This document shows, piece after piece, positions 45,114 through 54,588 of a DNA stretch of 64,000 bases. The notes beneath the pieces are model-generated. The model was not told where the DNA came from. It saw only the letters and a program-made list of their open reading frames with translations, and did no database searches. How positions within the stretch are numbered: position 1 is the stretch's first letter; every line of letters begins with the position of its first letter. The position numbers and the translations under genes are program-made. The stretch covers positions 62,001-126,000 of the forward strand of contig SPJN01000005.1 in the NCBI GenBank assembly GCA_006844605.1. Direction: 5' to 3'. This DNA is from Hyphomicrobiales bacterium. Its GTDB lineage: Bacteria; Pseudomonadota; Alphaproteobacteria; SPJN01.

Positions 45114-46931
45114 ATGGTCCTGCACCGGAAGTTTATCGGCACTATCACCAAGGTCAGCATTGCTGCCATCCTTCTGTCTGCCTGCACAACGGGCGAGGGG
45201 GTGCAAACCAGCAATGATGCTGACCCGCTGCGCTTTGTGCAGGTGTTCAACACCGAAATACGTCGTGCCGATCAGGATTACGAGGTGTTTGGCCCCTATC
45301 TGTCCGCGCGCCATGCAGCGGTTGAGCGTGATTACGCCAAGGCTGCTGATCTTTATCAAACTGTTTTGGACCGCCACCCCACCAGCACAACCATTCTGTC
45401 CCGCGCCTTTATGAATGCCTTACAGGCTGGTGACCGGAAAGACGCGTTGCAACTGGCCGCCGCATTGATTGAATCGTCACAAAGCGCGGGTATATCCCGG
45501 TTTGTCGTCGCGAATGACGGGTTAAGCCGGGCGGCCTTTGACGATGTTCTGGCGATGACCGCCGATACTGACGAAAGTCACGGCATGTTGCTTGAACCAT
45601 TTGTGGCCGCATGGGCGCATGTGGGCAAGGGGGACAGTGAAACTGCTGTTGCCACATTGGCATCAATGGCGGACGACCCCCAAGGGGACTTTTTCTCTGG
45701 TCTTGCGCTTTATCAGCAGGCGCTGATCCTGTCATATGCGGACGCCCCCGGCGCGACTGAAAAATTCGCGGCGGCGATTGATTTGTTTGGCGGGTCGTTT
45801 CGTATGACCCGGGCGCTGGCGCGGCACTTGGCTGTGCGCGCAACGTTGGAGGAGGCGCTGGACGTTCTTGATGGCTTTGCCGAACGGTTTGGTGCCGAAA
45901 ATTTGGTGACTGAAGAAAAGCTGTATCTGCAGCAAAATGCAGAAACAGTTACGCTGCTTGCCAGCACGCCTGTCGAAGGGTTGACCGAAGCATTGTATCT
46001 GTCAGCGGCAAGCCTGTTGGCAGAGCGTAACTATGGTCCCGCATCGCTTTACCTGAAGCTGGTGTTGTTTGGTCGGCCCAATCATGATCTGGCGCTTTTG
46101 ATGTTGGGGAACTTGGAAAATCTTGCAAAAGATTACACCGCTGCCCATTTGGCATTCGCCGCGGTGCCTGAAACGTCCCCCGCCTATCTTGAAGGACAGA
46201 TCAAGGCTGCCTATGCCCTGTCTGATATGAAGCAGGTGGCGCAGGCAATTGCCCTGCTGGATAAAAGCTTGGCCAGTGCCAAGGGCCGTCCTGACGAAGA
46301 CGCCTTTCAAACTGAAATATTACTGGCCAAGGCCGGGCTGTTGCGCGGAGAAGAAGACTTCACCGCGGCACAGACACTTTATACCCAGCTGATCGCCGCT
46401 GCGGAGGCAAGCAATGCCGATCCGCGAAGCTATTGGTCGTTATATTATATGCGTGGGATGTGTCTGGAACGGTTGGGCCGCTGGCCAGAGGCTGAGGTTG
46501 ATTTATTACAGGCGCTGAAGCTTAATCCGCGCAACCCGATGGTGATGAACTATCTTGGCTATTCGTGGGTTGATAAGGGGGAGCGGCTGGAAGAAGGGCG
46601 CAAAATGATTGAGCAGGCCGCCAAAAAGCGGCCGCAGGATGGATATATCATCGATAGCCTTGGCTGGGTGCATTACAAGCTGGGCAATTTTGAACAGGCG
46701 ACTGAATATTTGCAACGCGCGGTAAAGCTGGAACCGGGCGACCCGGTGGTGGCTGACCATTATGGCGATGCATTGTGGCGGGCGGGCCGCAAGATCGAGG
46801 CACGCTTTCAATGGCGCCACGCGCTGAAACTTGACCCCACCGATGAGCTACGTGCCCAGTTGATGCTGAAACTCAGCCTTGGGCTCGATCATGCTGACCG
46901 TGTCGAACAATCCATGGGATATGACAGCTAG
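45114..46931 (+). CDS. Tetratricopeptide-repeat lipoprotein
   Basis: 605 aa. N-terminal signal with lipobox (VSIAAILLSACTTGEG), so probably anchored in the outer membrane. The body is TPR helical repeats throughout, clearest at the C-terminus (YIIDSLGWVHYKLGNFEQA, then YLQRAVKLEPGDPVVADHYG). Such proteins are scaffolds, often in envelope assembly; the partner is unknown. ATG 45114 follows GGGAAGT. Its last codons overlap the ispE start. Confidence 0.85.
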   Translation: MVLHRKFIGTITKVSIAAILLSACTTGEGVQTSNDADPLRFVQVFNTEIRRADQDYEVFGPYLSARHAAVERDYAKAADLYQTVLDRHPTSTTILSRAFMNALQAGDRKDALQLAAALIESSQSAGISRFVVANDGLSRAAFDDVLAMTADTDESHGMLLEPFVAAWAHVGKGDSETAVATLASMADDPQGDFFSGLALYQQALILSYADAPGATEKFAAAIDLFGGSFRMTRALARHLAVRATLEEALDVLDGFAERFGAENLVTEEKLYLQQNAETVTLLASTPVEGLTEALYLSAASLLAERNYGPASLYLKLVLFGRPNHDLALLMLGNLENLAKDYTAAHLAFAAVPETSPAYLEGQIKAAYALSDMKQVAQAIALLDKSLASAKGRPDEDAFQTEILLAKAGLLRGEEDFTAAQTLYTQLIAAAEASNADPRSYWSLYYMRGMCLERLGRWPEAEVDLLQALKLNPRNPMVMNYLGYSWVDKGERLEEGRKMIEQAAKKRPQDGYIIDSLGWVHYKLGNFEQATEYLQRAVKLEPGDPVVADHYGDALWRAGRKIEARFQWRHALKLDPTDELRAQLMLKLSLGLDHADRVEQSMGYDS

Positions 46932-47799
46932 ACCGATGGTGATGCTGAAACGTTTTGCCCCGGCCAAGGTTAATCTGGCGCTGCACGTCACGGGGCGGCG
47001 GGCAGATGGCTATCACCTGTTGGATTCAATCGTGGTCTTTCCCGCTATCGGCGATACGCTGACCTTGCATGATCGTGAAGACGGACAGGGGCTGATTGCC
47101 ATTACGGGGCCTTATGCCCATCGTCTGTCTGCCGAAGGTGATAATTTGATCGCGCGCGCGGCCTATTTGTTGTCCGACGCGGTTGACCGCACGCTCGACG
47201 ATTTGGCGGTTACCCTTGATAAGCAATTACCGGTAGAGGCCGGCATTGGCGGCGGGTCCGCAGATGCGGCAGCGGCGTTGCATTTGTTGAATGATCATTG
47301 GGGACAGCCGCTGAACGCTGATGCGTTGACCGCGCTGGGGCTGACACTGGGTGCGGATGTGCCCGTCTGTCTGGCCGGGCAATCTGCGCGCATGTCCGGC
47401 ATTGGTGAGGAGGTGACTGTCTTGCCCACGCCGCCGCAGGGCGCGCTGGTGCTGGTGAACCCGGGTGTGGCCGTGCCCACAGGGCCGGTGTTCAGGGGGC
47501 TTGATGGTGTGTTTGGCAAGGGGTTTGGTGACTTGCCCGCGCTGATTGATGCGGACTGGTTGGCTGATCAGCGCAATGACCTTGAACGGCCTGCGATAAA
47601 TGTGGCCCCTGTCATAGCATCTGCCCTGACAGCATTGGGCGCAACGGATGGGTGTCAGGTGGCGCGCATGTCCGGTTCGGGCGCAACACTGTTTGGGCTT
47701 TACCCCGATCAGGCAAGCGCGGATCAGGCCGCTGCTGCCCTGCGCGTGGCATATCCTGACTGGTGGATCAAAAGTGCCGGGCTGTTGGATGCTGTCTAG
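46921..47799 (+). CDS. ispE: 4-diphosphocytidyl-2-C-methyl-D-erythritol kinase
   Basis: GHMP kinase of the MEP isoprenoid pathway. 292 aa with APAKVNLALHVTGRRADGYH, the ATP loop EAGIGGGSADAAAAL and the C-terminal MSGSGATLFGLY. ATG 46921 overlaps the TPR gene stop (other in-frame ATGs at 46936 and 46942 are possible). Its stop codon lies inside an 11-bp tandem repeat shared with the convergent msrA stop. Confidence 0.93.
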   Translation: MTARPMVMLKRFAPAKVNLALHVTGRRADGYHLLDSIVVFPAIGDTLTLHDREDGQGLIAITGPYAHRLSAEGDNLIARAAYLLSDAVDRTLDDLAVTLDKQLPVEAGIGGGSADAAAALHLLNDHWGQPLNADALTALGLTLGADVPVCLAGQSARMSGIGEEVTVLPTPPQGALVLVNPGVAVPTGPVFRGLDGVFGKGFGDLPALIDADWLADQRNDLERPAINVAPVIASALTALGATDGCQVARMSGSGATLFGLYPDQASADQAAAALRVAYPDWWIKSAGLLDAV

Positions 47800-47839
47800 G
47801 GGCCGCCTAATGGCAGCCTAGTGGCGGCCTAGTGGCAGC
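47796..47839. repeat. 11-bp tandem repeat (4 units) bridging ispE and msrA stop codons
   Basis: Units at 47796, 47807, 47818 and 47829, each CTA(G/A)(T/G)GGC(A/G/C)GC-like, 44 bp in all. The last unit holds the msrA stop (CTA at 47829) and the first the ispE stop (TAG at 47797). Every unit contains a CTA, so each repeats a stop on the minus strand. Confidence 0.9.
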
Positions 47840-48317
47840 CGACCATCCCATTCTTTTCAAAATAGCGTTGGTGATATTCTTCGGCCCGGTAAAAGTCCGG
47901 GGCGTCCTTAATCTCTGTCACGATGGGCGCGCGATAACGGCCTGACGCGTCTTCGGCTGTACGGGCGGCAAGGGCAGCGGTCTTCTGTGCCTCTGTCGTC
48001 GTGTAAATCGCAGAGCGGTATTGTGTGCCGATGTCCGGGCCCTGACGGTTCAGGGTCGTTGGGTCATGCATCGCCCAAAACGCGGCAAGCAAGTCGTTGA
48101 ACGAAATTTGTGCGGGGTCATAGGTGACCTCTACCACTTCGGTGTGGTTGGTGCGGCCTGTGCAAACCTGTTCATATGTGGGGAAGGACATGCTGCCGCC
48201 TGCATAGCCGCATGGGGCATCAATCACGCCGGGCAGTTCACGAAAGCGACTTTCCACGCCCCAGAAGCATCCTGCGCCGAACATCACCTTTTCGTAATCT
48301 GCTGCCGTCATTTTCAC
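47829..48317 (-). CDS. msrA: Peptide-methionine (S)-S-oxide reductase
   Basis: 162-aa MsrA with the catalytic motif GAGCFWGVE (Cys17) and GYAGGS, the family's YEQVCTGRTNHTEVVEV, and HQRYFEKNGMVGCH at the end with resolving cysteine. Repairs oxidised methionine residues. Convergent with ispE, its stop embedded in an 11-bp tandem array. Confidence 0.95.
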   Translation of the reverse strand: MKMTAADYEKVMFGAGCFWGVESRFRELPGVIDAPCGYAGGSMSFPTYEQVCTGRTNHTEVVEVTYDPAQISFNDLLAAFWAMHDPTTLNRQGPDIGTQYRSAIYTTTEAQKTAALAARTAEDASGRYRAPIVTEIKDAPDFYRAEEYHQRYFEKNGMVGCH

Positions 48318-48442
48318 TCTCCGTTAACGCTGGGTCACATATCTATTGATTTTACGCTCATTCTGTAGGATCAGGGAAGTCTATTTGCTGCATCAACGCG
48401 CCGAAAAAGAGCGCGCCGTGCCGCCTAACGTAGTGGGGACAC

Positions 48443-49753
48443 ATGACAGACGCAACAAAGCCCGCCGAGGAAAGCGGGTTTGCCGTAACAGATGGCTATC
48501 GCCGCTATGTGCTTGGCATATTGCTGGTAGTTTACACATTCAACTATTTGGATCGGCAAATCCTGTCCATTTTGCTCGAACCGATCAAACATGATTTGGG
48601 CCTGTCCGATACGGCATTGGGCTTTTTGACCGGGATCGTCTTTGCGTTGTTCTATGCCACGTTGGGCGTGCCAATTGCCATGTTGGCAGACCGGGCGAAC
48701 CGCACGAAGATCATTGCCATATCGCTGGCCATATGGTCGGGGATGACGGCATTAAGCGGCACTGCAACAAGTTTCTTCCAGCTGGCCATGTTCCGCATCG
48801 GCGTCGGTGTGGGGGAGGCAGGCGGCAGCCCGCCTGCCCATTCCTTGTTGGCTGACTATTTCCCGCCTGAAAAACGGTCAACCGCCTTGGGGATTTATTC
48901 GCTTGGTGTGCCGTTCGGCATTTTGTTCGGCTTTATGATCGGCAGCCAGATTTACGAACTGATCGGTTGGCGGGCGGCCTTTTATGTGGTGGGGGTGCCG
49001 GGCATTATTCTGGCGCTGGTTCTGTGGTTCACAGTGAAGGAGCCGCCGCGTGGCCATACAGAGGTTGCCGTATCTGACGGGGATGCCCCGGCATTGATGT
49101 CGGTTGTGCGCTATATTATGGGCCGCCCCACATTGCGTCATGTGATTGCGGGCAGCACGTTGATCGCCTTTACAGGCTATGGGTTTGTGACCTGGGCCGC
49201 AGCATTCTTGATCCGCACACATGGCATGACCGTGGGTGAGGTTGGCATGTCTCTGGCGCTGATCATCGGTATTTTCGGTGGCCTTGGCACGTTCTTTGGC
49301 GGTTATTTGGCTGATAAGTTGCAGGCCCGTGATGCCCGTTGGCAAAGCTGGGTTGTGGCGGTGCCGTCATTGGTGACGGCCATTCCAGCGATTGCGATGT
49401 ATCTGGTGGATTCAAAGAATATTGCGCTGGTTCTGTTCACCATGCCTGCCATTACCGGGTCGTTGTTTTTGGGGCCAAGTCTGGCGATGGTGCAAAACCT
49501 TGTGCATCTACGGATGCGCGCGGTAGCCAGCGCGTTCTATTTGTTCATTCTGAACTTGATCGCAATGGGGGGTGGGCCGCAGTTTGTGGGCCTCGTCTCT
49601 GACCTGTTGGAGCCAAGCTATGGCAGTGATTCACTGCGCTATGCCTTGTTGCTCAGCTCGCTCTTCGCGATATGGGGGGCAATCCACTATATTCTGGCGG
49701 GCAGAACGCTGGTTGCTGACCGTAAGATGATCACGGATTCAGAAGACAGCTGA
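48443..49753 (+). CDS. MFS transporter (spinster-like)
   Basis: 436 aa, twelve predicted membrane helices. LGILLVVYTFNYLDRQILSIL is the typical first helix and NYxDR motif of the spinster-like MFS branch; loop 2-3 has GVPIAMLADRANRTK, and motif GVGVGEAGGSPPAHSL lies in helix 4-5. Substrate not predictable. Divergent from msrA. Confidence 0.85.
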   Translation: MTDATKPAEESGFAVTDGYRRYVLGILLVVYTFNYLDRQILSILLEPIKHDLGLSDTALGFLTGIVFALFYATLGVPIAMLADRANRTKIIAISLAIWSGMTALSGTATSFFQLAMFRIGVGVGEAGGSPPAHSLLADYFPPEKRSTALGIYSLGVPFGILFGFMIGSQIYELIGWRAAFYVVGVPGIILALVLWFTVKEPPRGHTEVAVSDGDAPALMSVVRYIMGRPTLRHVIAGSTLIAFTGYGFVTWAAAFLIRTHGMTVGEVGMSLALIIGIFGGLGTFFGGYLADKLQARDARWQSWVVAVPSLVTAIPAIAMYLVDSKNIALVLFTMPAITGSLFLGPSLAMVQNLVHLRMRAVASAFYLFILNLIAMGGGPQFVGLVSDLLEPSYGSDSLRYALLLSSLFAIWGAIHYILAGRTLVADRKMITDSEDS

Positions 49754-49780
49754 TAAAACAATCTGCTGGCGCGGTTGCTG

Positions 49781-50101
49781 TTACAGCCGCGCCAGATTTT
49801 CCGCCCCGTCGGGTGCTTCCCCTTCAGGGTCAAGGTCGGTCAGATCAGCGACAGCCTCATAGGCACCGGCGAGGGAGTCCATGCGCACTTGCATGTCGGG
49901 GTTTTCTGCTGCGATGGCACGGAAGATGCGCCCCGCCTCCCGCAGCATCAAAACAGCTAAATCCGTATTGGTCGCCGGAGGGTCATAATCCGGCGCAGCG
50001 ACAGCTGTGTCATTTGCCGCGTTTGCCGGTGTTTGTGGCGCGTTGCTATTGCTGGTTTGATCTTTACGCGAACCGCCAAACGGCCTTGGAAATCGTCCCA
50101 T
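49781..50101 (-). CDS. Small hypothetical protein
   Basis: 106 aa starting MGRFPRPFGGSRKDQTS, with an Ala/Asn/Pro-rich first half and a helical C-terminus (DLAVLMLREAGRIFRAIAAENPDMQVRMD). The frame is open to 50155. The lack of stops and the alphaproteobacterial-looking composition argue for coding, but I recognise no family and it could be spurious. It lies after the acyl reductase gene on the opposite side of its stop. Confidence 0.5.
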   Translation of the reverse strand: MGRFPRPFGGSRKDQTSNSNAPQTPANAANDTAVAAPDYDPPATNTDLAVLMLREAGRIFRAIAAENPDMQVRMDSLAGAYEAVADLTDLDPEGEAPDGAENLARL

Positions 50102-50182
50102 CGGGTCATCTATCCTGTTGGGCCAGCCCCCAAAAGAATCGGGGCTGACCGTCAATAATGACCCTAGAGATACCCTAATTCC

Positions 50183-52168
50183 CTACCAATGGACACCCTT
50201 GGTCAGGGCGGCGAAGGCCACTGCCTCAGACGTGGGTTCCGCCTCGTTCGACTTGTCGCCCTTGGCGGCGGCAGAATCGGGGAACAGCCGATAGGATGTG
50301 TTGAAGATAACATCCAGCAGATTCGGAGCAATTGCCCACACAATCTGCGCAAAAGTGCCCAATCTGGTCGAAACGCGCTTGGGCCGTGTGCGCATGGCGG
50401 TGCAGACCATATCTGCGGCCTCATCCGGTGATAAGGTTGGCACATGATCATACATCTTGGTCGGCGCGATCATTGGCGTCCGCACCAAGGGCATGTACAC
50501 AGCGGTAAAGCGCACATTGCGGTCCAGATATTCTGGCTGCGCACAACGGGAGAATGCATCAAGCGCCGCCTTTGATGCGACATAGGCGGAAAAGCGTGGC
50601 TGGTTCACCTGCACCCCGATGGAGGAGATGTTGATGATCTGCCCGGTTTTACGTTCCGCCATTGACGGCAGGACATTCATGATCAACCGCAGCGCACCGA
50701 AATAGTTCAGTTGCATGGTCCGTTCATAATCATGATAGCGATCATAACTTAGATTAACCGAACGACGGATCGACCGACCCGCATTGTTGACCAGAATGTC
50801 GATCTGCCCATGATCCTTCAACACTGATGCAATGAGCTTGTCACAGCCATCCACATCAGCGACATCAGCGGCATAGACGCTGGATTTACCGCCCAGTGCC
50901 TTGATCTTGTCCTGTACCTCGGCCAGTTTTTCTGGTGTGCGGGCGGCAAGGATGACGTGGCCGCCAGCCTCTGCCACTTTCATGGCGGTTGCCTCCCCAA
51001 TGCCTGAGGATGCGCCGGTGATCAGAACGACCTTGTCCTTCACCGCCGTGTTCAAGCTGCGATCCTTATACAGGTCTTCATCCAGATTACGGGCCCAATA
51101 ATCCCACAACTTCCCGGCATAATCCCCAAGGGGCGGACAGGAAATGCCGCTGCCCTTCAAGGCGCGTTTGGTATCGCGATTATCAAACAGGGTGGGGTAG
51201 TTGGCGAATTTGAATATCGCCCGGGGGATGCCGAAATCTTCCAGCACACCGTCAATGATGCGTTTGATCGGCGGTAGTGACCCGATCATATTTGTCAGCC
51301 CCGCTGGCATAAAGCCCAACAGGCTGGCATCCAGCCGCATGACAAATTTGGGCGCCCCGGCCACTTGGGAAAATGTGTTCAACACTTCGCCCACGCGCGG
51401 GTGTTCATCAGCGGTCAGGTGGAATGCCTGCCCATCAAGGTCAGGCTGGTGGGCAATGTGGTCCATCGCCTGACTGACATAATCAACGGGGACGATATTC
51501 ATATAGCCGCCCTCAATCCCGATCAGGGGCATCCATGCGGGCATCATGTTGCGCAGACGTTTGATGGTCTTGAAGAAATAATACGGGCCATCCACCTTGT
51601 CGATTGCACCTGTATCAGAACGGCCCATCACCATCGCGGGGCGATAGATGCGGAAGGGGATTGTGGCTTCTTCGCGGACCAGTTTTTCTGAATCATGTTT
51701 GGTGCGATAATAGGGGTGGTCGTTTGCCTCCCACTCGTCAAACATATCTTCGCGCCAATGGCCCTTATAGAGCCCCGCCGCAGCGATAGAGCTGGTGTGA
51801 TGGAAACATTTTGCCTTCACGGTTTCTGCTAAATTCAGCGCATTGCGCGTGCCATCAATATTGGTTTTGATCTGCACATCATCATCGTCATGATCCATGT
51901 CGTAGATGGCAGCAAGGTGGAAGAAATGCTTGATCTTGCCCTTCAGCTCGTCCTGTTTGGCCTTTGAAACACCAAGATTGCTGCGGGTCAGATCACCGGT
52001 CACTGCGACCAGACGGTCGGTGTCGCCATGTTCTGCCACCAATTGTTTGAACTTTTGTTTAGAGCCTGAGCGGACCAGCACATAGATTTTGCCCTTGCGC
52101 TTGGCCAGTAATTCACCGATCAGGTTGCGCCCCAAAAAGCCGGTTGCGCCTGTTACGAAGTAGGTCAT
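50183..52168 (-). CDS. Two-domain NAD(P) reductase: thioester reductase-like domain fused to SDR (fatty acyl-CoA reductase-like)
   Basis: 661 aa. Residues 1-360 are an extended-SDR/thioester-reductase-like domain (GATGFLGRNLI at 7-17, VLVRSGSK, YRTKHDSEKLVREE) as in male-sterility-type fatty acyl-CoA reductases. From about 375 a classical SDR domain follows (VVLITGASSGIGEA, NNAGRS, and YVASK as YxxxK). This layout is that of Mycobacterium AcrA1-type acyl-CoA reductases, which make fatty alcohols or aldehydes; that activity is inferred. ATG 52168 follows GGGAGGA. Confidence 0.82.
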   Translation of the reverse strand: MTYFVTGATGFLGRNLIGELLAKRKGKIYVLVRSGSKQKFKQLVAEHGDTDRLVAVTGDLTRSNLGVSKAKQDELKGKIKHFFHLAAIYDMDHDDDDVQIKTNIDGTRNALNLAETVKAKCFHHTSSIAAAGLYKGHWREDMFDEWEANDHPYYRTKHDSEKLVREEATIPFRIYRPAMVMGRSDTGAIDKVDGPYYFFKTIKRLRNMMPAWMPLIGIEGGYMNIVPVDYVSQAMDHIAHQPDLDGQAFHLTADEHPRVGEVLNTFSQVAGAPKFVMRLDASLLGFMPAGLTNMIGSLPPIKRIIDGVLEDFGIPRAIFKFANYPTLFDNRDTKRALKGSGISCPPLGDYAGKLWDYWARNLDEDLYKDRSLNTAVKDKVVLITGASSGIGEATAMKVAEAGGHVILAARTPEKLAEVQDKIKALGGKSSVYAADVADVDGCDKLIASVLKDHGQIDILVNNAGRSIRRSVNLSYDRYHDYERTMQLNYFGALRLIMNVLPSMAERKTGQIINISSIGVQVNQPRFSAYVASKAALDAFSRCAQPEYLDRNVRFTAVYMPLVRTPMIAPTKMYDHVPTLSPDEAADMVCTAMRTRPKRVSTRLGTFAQIVWAIAPNLLDVIFNTSYRLFPDSAAAKGDKSNEAEPTSEAVAFAALTKGVHW

Positions 52169-52284
52169 GTTTCCTCCCCCAAAATTATTCATGTTTGGTC
52201 GGACGATGAGCCTAGCACAATGAAATGACTTGTCAGCCCTTAAGCGCGCGCCCAAACAAAAGCACAAAGCAAAAGGTGCAAAGC

Positions 52285-52315
52285 AAAAGGCGCGCCCCAA
52301 CACGGGACACGCCTT
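52285..52315 (-). terminator. Terminator after the MaoC gene
   Basis: On the minus strand AAGGCG ... CCC and GGG ... CGCCTTTT arms (imperfect inner part) with a T run, about 30 bp after the MaoC stop and 117 bp before the acyl reductase start. Confidence 0.6.
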
Positions 52316-52345
52316 CGCAAATTCAATTTTAGTTTGGCTGGTGGA

Positions 52346-52801
52346 TTAACCGACGTAAAGAATGGTCAGCGTTTCAGCAACCATTGCCGGGCGATCCTGG
52401 CCTTCAATTTCCATGGTCACTTCATTGGTGACCTGAATGCCGCCGCCTTTTTCCTGTACATCTTTCAGGACTGAACGGGCGCGAACTTTTGAATTTACCG
52501 GCACCATATTGGTGAAGCGGATTTTGTTGGCGCCATAATTGATGCCGCGTGTCACGCCTTCAAGGTAATATAGGGAACCTGTTAGCATCGGCAGCAATGA
52601 CAGGGTCAGGTACCCGTGGGCGATGGTTGATCCGACAAAGCCTTTGGCCTTTTCTTCGTCAACATGGATCCACTGGTGGTCGCCAGTGGCGTCTGCGAAC
52701 AGATTGATCTGTGCCTGATCAATCTTGTGCCAGTCTGAAACACCAAGTTCCTGGCCGATAAGGCCCTTCATTTCGTCGATATCTTTGATGACTTTTGTCA
52801 T
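52346..52801 (-). CDS. MaoC-family dehydratase ((R)-enoyl-CoA hydratase-like)
   Basis: 151-aa hot-dog protein with the hydratase-2 motif FADATGDHQWIHVDEEKA (Asp and His catalytic). Hydrates trans-2-enoyl-CoA to (R)-3-hydroxyacyl-CoA in this family, linking beta-oxidation to other lipids. ATG 52801 has AGGAGA upstream. Sits between acyl-CoA synthetase and acyl reductase genes on the same strand, so a lipid role is consistent. Confidence 0.87.
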   Translation of the reverse strand: MTKVIKDIDEMKGLIGQELGVSDWHKIDQAQINLFADATGDHQWIHVDEEKAKGFVGSTIAHGYLTLSLLPMLTGSLYYLEGVTRGINYGANKIRFTNMVPVNSKVRARSVLKDVQEKGGGIQVTNEVTMEIEGQDRPAMVAETLTILYVG

Positions 52802-52881
52802 GTCATGTCTCCTGCAAAAATGATGGGGCACCATACCGGGCGGCCCCGAAAATGAAAAGGGGGTAGGGGGACCGGACGGTG

Positions 52882-54423
52882 CTAGACGATCCGGCTGTCC
52901 TTATTGCCCCAATAGCGGTCCTTGATCAGGCGCTTGTACAATTTTCCTGTGGGGTGGCGCGGCAACTCATCCTCAAAATCCACGGTACGGGGGCACTTGA
53001 TTTTGGACAGATGCTCAAGACAAAACGCAATCAACTCTGCCGCCGTGTCGTCTGACTTGTCGGCAGCATCTGCCAGTTGCACAACCGCCTTTACCTCTTC
53101 GCCAAATTCTTCATTTGGCACGCCGATAACGGCGACGTCAGCGACCTTGGGGTGGGTGATCAACAGATTTTCAGCTTCCTGCGGATAGATATTCACACCG
53201 CCTGAGATGATCATGTTGGCCTTGCGGTCGGTCAGGAACAGGTAGCCTTCCTCATTGACCATGCCGATATCGCCCAATGTGGACCAGCCGTTGGCGTTGC
53301 GGCTTTCTTTTGTTTTCTCATCATCATTGTGATAGGTGAACTCGCCGCCGCCACCGAAATAGATGGTGCCAGCCTCACCGGGGGGCAGCTCCTCGCCCTC
53401 GTCATCCAGAATGTGGATTTCGCCCAGCAATGCCTTCCCGACAGAGCCGGGATTGGCCAGCCATTCTTCTGAATTGATGGCGCAAAAACCGTTGCCTTCT
53501 GTGCCTGCGTAATATTCATAAATCACCGGGCCCCACCAATCGATCATCTGGTGTTTCACCGGCTTGGGGCAGGGGGCAGCGGCATGAATGGCAACCTGAA
53601 TGCTGCTGACGTCATATTTGGTGCGTACCTCTTCAGGCAGCTTCAACATCTTCACAAACATGGTCGGCACCCATTGGGAGTGCGTGACCTTGTGCTGTTC
53701 GATCAGGGACAACGCGCCTTCGGGGTCGAAATTTTCCATGGCGATAATCGTGCCGCCGACGCGCATCATCGACATGCAATAGCGCAAGGGCGCTGCATGA
53801 TAAAACGGTGCAGGCGACAGATAAATGGAATCACTGGCAAAGCCGTAAAGCGCCTGCACCAGCAAAATCAACGCGGGCGCTTCGTCCAGCGGCCCTTCGG
53901 GCAAGGCGACCTTGATCCCCTTGGGGCGGCCTGTTGTACCTGATGAATACAGCATATCCGTGCCATTGCTTTCATCGGCGATCGGATCGGTGGATTGTTT
54001 GTTGCGGGCGTCTTCATACGGGGTAAAGCCATCAACCCCGCCACCGACTGCGTAACAATGGGTCAGCCCTTCACATAGGGCGGGGATTTGTGCGGCCACC
54101 TCAGCCTTTTCGGTTGAGGAGAACAAAACAGAGGCACCGCAATCATTGACGATATAGGCAACTTCATCCGGTGTCAGGCGGCTGGAAACACAGGTGAAAT
54201 ACAGGCCCGCCCGCTGGGCACCCCAGCAAATTTCAAAATAGCGCGGGTTGTTTTCCATGAATATGGCGATTACGTCGCCGCGTTTCAGGCCGTTTTCGCG
54301 CAGCAATTGTGCGACCTGGTTGGAACGATCATTAAGCTGGCCATAAGTTACGACCTCACCAGAATTGGCCATGATATAGGCTGGGTGATCTGGCTTTGTG
54401 GCAGCATGAACTGACGGATGCAT
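52882..54423 (-). CDS. Acyl-CoA synthetase (AMP-binding)
   Basis: 513-aa class I adenylate-forming enzyme. The phosphate loop is YSSGTTGRPKGIK, then EYYAGTEGNG and GYLFLTDRKANMIISGGVNIYP, with the C-terminal ligase lysine region HPTGKLYKRL. Activates a fatty or related carboxylic acid to its CoA thioester. Divergent from the enoyl-CoA hydratase gene; MaoC is 80 bp downstream. Confidence 0.9.
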   Translation of the reverse strand: MHPSVHAATKPDHPAYIMANSGEVVTYGQLNDRSNQVAQLLRENGLKRGDVIAIFMENNPRYFEICWGAQRAGLYFTCVSSRLTPDEVAYIVNDCGASVLFSSTEKAEVAAQIPALCEGLTHCYAVGGGVDGFTPYEDARNKQSTDPIADESNGTDMLYSSGTTGRPKGIKVALPEGPLDEAPALILLVQALYGFASDSIYLSPAPFYHAAPLRYCMSMMRVGGTIIAMENFDPEGALSLIEQHKVTHSQWVPTMFVKMLKLPEEVRTKYDVSSIQVAIHAAAPCPKPVKHQMIDWWGPVIYEYYAGTEGNGFCAINSEEWLANPGSVGKALLGEIHILDDEGEELPPGEAGTIYFGGGGEFTYHNDDEKTKESRNANGWSTLGDIGMVNEEGYLFLTDRKANMIISGGVNIYPQEAENLLITHPKVADVAVIGVPNEEFGEEVKAVVQLADAADKSDDTAAELIAFCLEHLSKIKCPRTVDFEDELPRHPTGKLYKRLIKDRYWGNKDSRIV

Positions 54424-54588
54424 AAGGCCCCCTTACGGTCGTTTGTTGATGTTTGAATAGTTTATGGGGGGAGTTTACCGATTGCACCGCCCCGCGCAAT
54501 CAGGAAATTTCAAACCCTTTGCAAGGCCAGCATTTTCCCCTAACGTCCCGCCACCACTATTGACGTAAATGATATGAGGGAGGCCAAA

